A stretch of DNA of 64,000 bases, taken from the NCBI GenBank assembly GCA_034401135.1, contig JAWZSP010000005.1, forward strand, positions 3,286,001-3,350,000. Direction: 5' to 3'. Shown one piece after another: positions 58,599-64,000 of the stretch (position 1 is its first letter; each line of letters opens with the position of its first letter). This stretch comes from Volutella citrinella (lineage: Eukaryota > Ascomycota > Sordariomycetes > Hypocreales > Nectriaceae). The notes under the pieces are model-generated. The model saw nothing but the letters and a program-made list of their open reading frames with translations. It had not been told where the DNA came from and did no database searches. The position numbers and the translations under genes are program-made.

Positions 58599-59356
58599 GC
58601 GGGGGGCCGCGGCGGGTGTGTGTAATGGGGGTTAGATGCTGGCAGCCTGGCACGCAAGCACTCCAGTTGGAGGAGGCCGTCACCATGTTTAGCGTATTGT
58701 ATAATATGGGACTCATCGATATCAGGTTAGGGTACGGAGCTGTCTCTTCTGTCTGACATTGGGAGGTGTTGAACGGAGCGGGAGGACTGCGGGGTTTTGG
58801 GTAATTGCCTTTTTATCCATCATTGTATTGTACAAGCATGAGGACGATAGACTAGTGTCTGTCGGAAAAGGGCCTTGCGAATGACACGGCCTGCTCTATC
58901 AGGTGTGTGGTTTTACTGATCCCCCTGTCGCTATGGGCGATGTGACATGACGCTTCTCCCGACTTACATGCAGGCCAACATCGCTCCCATCACAACGTAG
59001 CAACAGCGACACGCGCCATGCACCCCTCAATGCAACAAGGCCCCCTCCCCCAATGGCCAAGGAGCATCTGCCGACATTTTGCTTTTGATCACTTGTCATC
59101 ATCCGCCGAATTTCCACCGCGGATGGGCCTCGTGAGGGTGGGCGGATGGAGAGAGCGGTGCTTCCGCTTTGGGAAACACCGCCTCTTGGGATCGCCCGTA
59201 TAAGAGCTGGCCGGCGAATCCATGACGATGAACGCCGTCGAAGCTGCAGAGGACCGGCCCAGAGCCTTATGCAAGATCATCTCGGACTATACATTTTCGT
59301 CTTTGTATTACTTCAATTCTCCCTCTTTGCCGCGTGCGGCATCGTTGTCTGTTACT
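58599..59356. other. Intergenic with TATA box
   Basis: This is the 3' flank of the ApsB-like gene and the promoter of the DUF1479 gene. TATAAG lies at 59199-59204. An ATG at 59222, in frame with the next gene, lies only about 20 bp after it and is probably upstream of the transcription start. Confidence 0.55.
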
Positions 59357-60974
59357 ATGTTGCGTTCATCAAGGGCGTGCCTCTCTTCACCTGGCCTCCG
59401 CCATAGCTGCCGTAGCGTCGCGACGGCGGCAGCAGTGGCGCAGAAGCCGGTCAAAAAGGAGGGCGACATTTCTGATTCGTTTGTCTCGATGTCCATTGGC
59501 GACCGCCCGCCGCTGCCGGACCGCTTCCGCGAGATCAAGCGCGGGCTTGCGCGCGGGCGGGAGAAGCAGATTGCCGAGAGCTGGGGCAGGCTGCTGCGGC
59601 GACTGCGCGAGGAGAATGAGGTTGTGGCACAGAAGGGTCCGGCTGTGGTGCCGCAGGTCGAGTTCGGGGACCTTGAGGGCGGCATCGATGCGCTGAAGGA
59701 CGAGATCCGGAAGAGGGGCACGGTGGTGGTCAAGGGCGTCATCCCCGAGGCCGAGGCGCGGGCGTACAAGGAGCAGATTGAAGAGTATGTAGCCAACAAT
59801 CCGTCTACAAAGGGTAAGTTTGCCATGATAATCTGTTGTATCTGTCTAGTCTACGCGCTAACATCCTGCCGCAGCCTTCCCACAAACCGACCCCCAAGTC
59901 TTTGAGCTGTACTGGTCGGAGCCGCAGCTCAAGGCCCGCTCGCATCCCAACTTCCTCGACGTGCAGCGCCGGCTCATGTCCTCCCTGTGGCACGTATCGT
60001 CTCCTTCCACTGCCATCTCCATCGAGACCCCCCTCTCATACGCAGACCGGCTGCGCATCCGACAGCCCGGCGACTCGCACTTTGCGCTGGGCCCGCACAT
60101 TGACGGGGGTAGCGTCGAGCGGTGGGAGCAACGCGGGTACGGCCTGGGCGGCGTCTACGATGCCATCTTTGCGGGCCGGTGGGAGGACTACGACCCGTGG
60201 GATGCCAGCGGGCGGGTGGACGCCGTGAACAACCTGTACGACGGGCAGGGCGCGTGTTCCATGTTCCGGATGTGGCAGGGGTGGATGGCGATGAGCACGT
60301 CCAGGCCAAACGAGGGCACGTTGCTGGTGAACCCGCTGGTGGCGCTGTCCACGGCGTACTGTCTGCTCAGGCCCTTCTTCCGGGCGCGTCGGGGACGCGG
60401 GGCCGGAGGGGGGTACCTGGACGAGGAGAACTGGGAGTTTGTGCCCGAGGCCGAGATGACGAGCGAGCTGCAGGGGGCGACGCCCGGGTTCGGCCAGGAG
60501 CTGAACGACGAGCTGCACCCGCACCTCGAGCTGGAGCGGACTATGGTGCACGTTCCGGACATTAGGCCCGGCGATTTTGTAGCCTGGCACTGCGACAGTG
60601 AGTCCCCATCATCCCAATCTCCGTGTAAGTCAAGCTAACCCACTCCAGCAATCCACGCCGTGGACAAGGTGCACGCCGGCACGTCCGACTCGAGCGTGCT
60701 GTACATCCCCGTGTGTCCGACGACAGAACTCAACGCGGGCTACCTCGCACGGCAGACGGCGGCGTTCCGTGCGGGGACGCCGGCGCCCGACTTCCCCGGC
60801 GGCGCGGGCGAGTCGGCGCATGTGGGGCGGCCGACGGAGGCCATGGCGCGGGAGTGGGCCGGCGAGGCGGGCCGCCAGTTGATGGGGCTGGCGCCGCTCC
60901 GGCCGGACACCGCGTCGATGAGGCCCGAGGCCCGTGACGTCGTCGCGCGGGCGAATAAGCTACTGGGGTTTTGA
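59357..60974 (+). CDS. DUF1479 family protein, probable Fe(II)/2-oxoglutarate-type oxygenase
   Basis: Exons 59357..59813, 59875..60597 and 60649..60974 join to 501 residues. The start MLRSSRACLSSPGLRHSCRSVATAAA is Arg/Ser/Ala-rich without acids, so a mitochondrial targeting sequence is likely. An in-frame ATG at 59222 would add 45 residues but lies about 20 bp from the TATA box. The DUF1479 core has VVKGVIPEAEARAYKEQIEEYV, SYADRLRIRQPGDSHFALGPHIDGGSVERWE and WHCDTIHAVDKVHAG. The HID in GPHIDGG and the later His of TIHAVDKVHAG fit the HxD...H iron facial triad of jelly-roll dioxygenases. The substrate is unknown; bacterial relatives (YbiU) are also uncharacterised. Both introns restore conserved sequence. 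Confidence 0.88.
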
Positions 60975-61632
60975 AAAGTAATGATTTCGATGGCAACGCA
61001 TAGCGACTGAAGGGGTTTGTACTTTTTATCATCGAATTCGTTCGTTTCTGTATCAATTTGTCAGCGGGGAGGGCGGTGCAGTTGCAGTCCGCTACTCCGC
61101 TCCGCCAAACTCATATGTCGACAGGGGCGAGACAAGGATCCCTGTGCCGGAATGCTACATGGATTGAAGCTACTTTTTTGCAATATAGTCTAGCGTCTGG
61201 CGGGTTAAGCCGTCGTATCTGTAAAGACTAACATGACAACGTTTGGTTACCCACACACACACACCGTGGACCTCAACCCACCATTGGCTTCCAACATTGT
61301 GTTGCCAATGGCGTTTCACCATCCCGCTTTGATGGGACTCGATTTAGACTAGTAGAGCGAAAACGCTCGCATTCGACGTGTAAGTCGGCAGGGGTGCCAC
61401 AGGCGGCAAGGCTGTACACCACCACCGTCAGCAGTGAGAAGGGATTGGGCAGGTTACGATGCGGAGCGGAGATTATGGGGCCAAACTGATGTGCAGCATC
61501 ATCTCCATGATGTTGTAGAATTGGAGGATACTACAAATACTCGTCCTGTCCTGGTCATTCCTCTCCTACATCAACATTGCTTGCATCGTTGCATCACTTC
61601 AAAACCACACTATCATCCTTACTCAATCAGCC
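60975..61632. other. Intergenic
   Basis: No gene is seen in this 660-bp stretch. It contains a short (AC)n run at about 61252-61264 and a small hairpin GAGCG-AAAA-CGCTC near 61356-61369. Confidence 0.5.
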
Positions 61633-62184
61633 ATGCCCTACTCCCTGTACGACGCCTCGGTCAAGCAGACCCAAAACATTCTCAAGACCCTTTCCCACAT
61701 CCTCACCAAGGGCGCACAACACCCCAACGCCGCCACCCTCCCCGGGGCCAGGCTGTACGACGACATGCTCCCGCTAGCCCACCAAGTCCGCTTCATCACC
61801 GAGACGGCCCGGAAACTCGCCGCTCTTCCCGTCATTGAAAATCCCCACATCGCCGAGTGCGACCTGGTCACCTTTGACGACATGCAGGCGCGCATCGCGC
61901 AGACACTGGACATCTTGGCCAAGGTCGACGCGGATGCCTTCAACAGCGTCGCCGAGAACAGCGTCTCTGTGCATCTGCTCCCCGGCGACCCCGTGAGCCT
62001 GCTGGCCAAGCAGTATGTGGATGAATTCTACATGCCGAATATATTTTTCCATCTCGACATGACGTATGCTATTCTGCGCAAGGAGGGCGTGGACGTGGGC
62101 AAGATGGACTACCTGAGGAACTTTGTCATGAGCCACTTGTCCGCGGAGGACCAAGCCAGAGCCAGGGAGGCCGCGGCCAAGTAG
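61633..62184 (+). CDS. DUF1993 family protein
   Basis: One exon of 183 residues starts at an ATG after a C/A-rich leader. The start MPYSLYDASVKQTQNILKTLSHILTKGAQHP is the hallmark N-terminus of DUF1993, a four-helix protein family found in fungi and bacteria and related to the DinB fold. Other family features are ARLYDDMLPLAHQVRFITETARK, FDDMQARIAQTLDIL and FYMPNIFFHLDMTYAILRKEGVDVGKMDYL. The HLDM segment and earlier HQV could place His residues as in DinB metal sites. No function is established for the family. There is no signal peptide, so it is probably cytosolic. Confidence 0.92.
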   Translation: MPYSLYDASVKQTQNILKTLSHILTKGAQHPNAATLPGARLYDDMLPLAHQVRFITETARKLAALPVIENPHIAECDLVTFDDMQARIAQTLDILAKVDADAFNSVAENSVSVHLLPGDPVSLLAKQYVDEFYMPNIFFHLDMTYAILRKEGVDVGKMDYLRNFVMSHLSAEDQARAREAAAK

Positions 62185-62350
62185 GCGTCATTTATTTGCA
62201 GGGGATAGTACGGCGTAGTCGAGACGTGATGGACTGCTCTGTACTTGGAAAGCTGTTTTCATTAAGCCTCACCACTCTCATGATAGGAGAAACTCGTTTT
62301 CCACACCACGCACCGAAACCCATCTCTGGCCCCAGAAGCCAAAGGGGACC

Positions 62351-63270
62351 CTAATTCGCCACTCTAACTTGCTTTCCTCCTGACCTGCTCTCCAAGTAGC
62401 TCCAGAACAAGCCCATCAACATGAAGAGACTCAGTGTCTGCCCAAATGTCCACCCGCCGTACTCCACGTGCTTCTTGTTCCTCGCAATCACCATCTCGAG
62501 CGAGACGACGACGAAGGTGGCAAACACGAGGTAGGGAAAGAGAGTAACGACAATCCTTGGCTTTTTGTCATCCCTTCTGAACAGCCGCTTGAACTTCCCC
62601 CACAGGTCTTCCCTCTTCTCCATGTAAATCTTGGTGAGCAGCGTCATCACGAAGGCGACAGAGAAGACGATGGAGGCGGCGACGGCGAAGTACCTCACCG
62701 TTGGGTCTTTGGCTGGGAAGTCCAGGCCAAAGAAGACAAAAAGAGTCTTGTCGCGGCACTTGCAATCGAGGTCCTCGGCCTTCATCCACGTGTAGCAGCT
62801 CAAGACGGCGAAAAGCACAAATGCCACGGCGTTTAGGCCGTGCTCGAGGTGCGGCAACTCCGGGTCGTACCAGTAGACCCCGCGTGTCGCTAGGGTGAAG
62901 CCAAGGAGCACGAGAAGGTGCAGTACGACGATGGAGTGGAAGAGGGACAGGCGCTTGCTGAATATCTCGACGAGGCCGGTGCAGAGTAGGGCGAGGCCCT
63001 GGATGCTCAGGAGCGACGCGATGGCCCGGTTAAACCGGTTCTGGGGCTCATCCTTTTCGAGGCCGGCCTTTTCCAAGATGCAGCCCGGAATGCGGCTGGC
63101 TAGGCAGAGAATGTATATCGCGAGGCGCACCTGGAGCCAGATTGTCAGTCAGTCTGGTGCATCGCAGGCATGGTCACTCTGAGCGGGCATGGACTTACCC
63201 CCAGGCCGCTCACGTCGGCATTGTCGGGGATCTTGCAACTGTCTTCGACGGTGCTGTTGTTGCACTTCAT
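62351..63270 (-). CDS. Fungal multi-TM membrane protein, function unknown
   Basis: Exons (complement) 63199..63270 and 62351..63130 join to 283 residues. The intron has donor GTAAGT and acceptor CTCCAG, phase 0. The frame of exon 1 is open upstream, but the first ATG (MKCNNSTVEDSCKIPDN) was taken as start. The N-terminus is short and Cys-containing with an NNST glycosylation-like site, suggesting an extracellular or luminal face. About seven hydrophobic helices follow (for example IYILCLASRIPG, IVVLHLLVLLGFTL, LNAVAFVLFAVLSC, YFAVAASIVFSVAFVMTLL, TLFPYLVFATFVVVSLEMVI and SLFMLMGLFWSYL). A basic loop (KREDLWGKFKRLFRRDDKKPR) fits a cytosolic side. No known receptor or transporter signature is recognised. 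Confidence 0.85.
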
Positions 63271-63612
63271 TTCGATTGAATTTCGTGAAATGGTTGCAGT
63301 GTTGGGTTGGAAAGGACAAGTTGCAGCCTTGCGTGTTGAGTCTCCCACGTTGTTGAAGTCACCGCCTGGTGCCAGCTACCTCGCAACGCCACCCCCAAAA
63401 AGGCACTCTCTGCCTTTCAGCTGAAAGCACAATGTCAGGTCGGCTGCAGCTTTGACGGTACGCGTACCACGGGCGCTTACGTAGGGCTATTGTTGCACAG
63501 CATGGCGAGGCTGTGGCAATTTGGGGGGAGAGAAAAGATGTCCAGTGCAACACGACCAAAGTGGCCACTCCCCTCGAAGACCCTCCATCGACACCAACTA
63601 CACAGCGGGAAA
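63271..63612. other. Divergent promoter region
   Basis: This 342-bp stretch lies between two divergent membrane-protein genes. No gene is seen; both promoters should lie here. Confidence 0.5.
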
Positions 63613-64000
63613 ATGGACTTGAGAACAATTCGCAAGTTACTACCGCATTGGAAGGATTGTATGCCCATTCGAGTTGCCTCCCCTCGCATGCTCACGTTGC
63701 TGACGACTTTCATCTAGTCCTCCTCTTCCTCGGCCTCACGCTCCTCGACGTGGTCCTGAACGTCATCGCCGGGGTCGCCGCCGCCGCCACTGGACAACAT
63801 GCGGAGCCCTCTTCAGACCTGTCAACGTCAAGGAAGTTGCAGACAGGGGCGCTGGCAGGGCTGACCAAGGCCGCGGCACTGGCGCTCTTCAGGCTGGCTA
63901 GAGACGCCAGCCTGGGCAGCAACGCCAGAGAGAGGCACCCTTTGAGCGTCGCGCTTCTCGGTGCACTCTCCAAGTTTGTGGTTGCGATAGTCGTCACGGC
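63613..64000 (+). CDS. Membrane protein, 3' truncated by window end
   Basis: The proposed exon 1, 63613..63658, encodes MDLRTIRKLLPHWKD. The intron 63659..63717 has donor GTATGC and acceptor TCTAG. Exon 2 starts at 63718 and is open to the window end. The split codon gives Phe and the sequence then enters a hydrophobic helix (FLLFLGLTLLDVVLNVIAGVAAAA). A polar loop, a LAGLTKAAALALFRLAR segment and a second helix (VALLGALSKFVVAIVV) follow. At least 109 residues are visible. The family cannot be assigned from this part. It is divergent from the preceding multi-TM gene. Confidence 0.65.

Overview
The window is nuclear DNA of a filamentous ascomycete (Pezizomycotina, most likely a Sordariomycete). 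The evidence is short GT-AG introns of about 50-110 nt with CTAAC-type branch sites, roughly 2-4 kb between gene clusters, and typical fungal families: DUR3, AA9 LPMO, a Zn2Cys6 regulator, a Ppo dioxygenase-P450 fusion and an ApsB/Mto1-like MTOC protein. No transposase, reverse transcriptase, rRNA, tRNA or CRISPR array was found. The species cannot be named from the sequence alone.

Layout. 1-4.06 kb shows no gene. 4.06-4.32 kb (-) is a candidate tiny membrane protein. 4.76-7.11 (+) is a urea/H+ symporter (DUR3) with a cluster of GATA-factor sites upstream. 8.63-9.51 (+) is an AA9 lytic polysaccharide monooxygenase. 12.68-14.88 (+) is a Zn2Cys6 transcription factor. 15.69-16.39 (-) is a small secreted protein. 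17.70-21.27 (-) is a linoleate diol synthase-type oxygenase. 23.73-25.58 (-) is a membrane protein. 26.57-28.31 (-) is an AMSH-type JAMM deubiquitinase. 29.52-30.26 (+) is an unknown protein. 30.48-31.02 (-) is prefoldin subunit 6, divergent from VPS4 at 31.45-32.85 (+). 33.45-35.31 (+) is a mitochondrial transcription factor/rRNA dimethylase-family protein. 35.81-37.91 (-) is a CAP10/GT90-type glycosyltransferase. 40.02-40.98 (-) is a DUF1907 ester hydrolase-like protein. 44.97-46.11 (+) is arginase. 48.99-49.74 (+) is a tetraspan membrane protein. 51.70-52.11 (+) is a small hydrophilic protein. 53.91-58.60 (+) is a 1541-residue coiled-coil gamma-tubulin recruiter. 59.36-60.97 (+) is a DUF1479 protein. 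61.63-62.18 (+) is a DUF1993 protein. 62.35-63.27 (-) is a multi-TM protein. From 63.61 (+) a membrane protein runs off the window.

Functional links. DUR3 imports urea and arginase produces it, so the window holds two steps of urea metabolism 38 kb apart. AMSH and VPS4 both act at the multivesicular body (ubiquitin removal and ESCRT-III disassembly) and lie 3 kb apart, with prefoldin 6 sharing the VPS4 promoter region. The rest is an ordinary mixed chromosome arm, not an evident biosynthetic cluster.

The least ordinary signals are regulatory or structural. They are a perfect 12-bp inverted repeat beside a TATA box in front of the mitochondrial transcription factor gene, a palindromic GATA-site cluster in front of DUR3, a symmetric CGACGTCG/GC-palindrome array in a gene-free stretch, two GC-AG introns, a 6-codon overlapping upstream ORF at the ApsB-like start, and an open in-frame extension upstream of arginase. 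I saw no clear undescribed multi-gene system.
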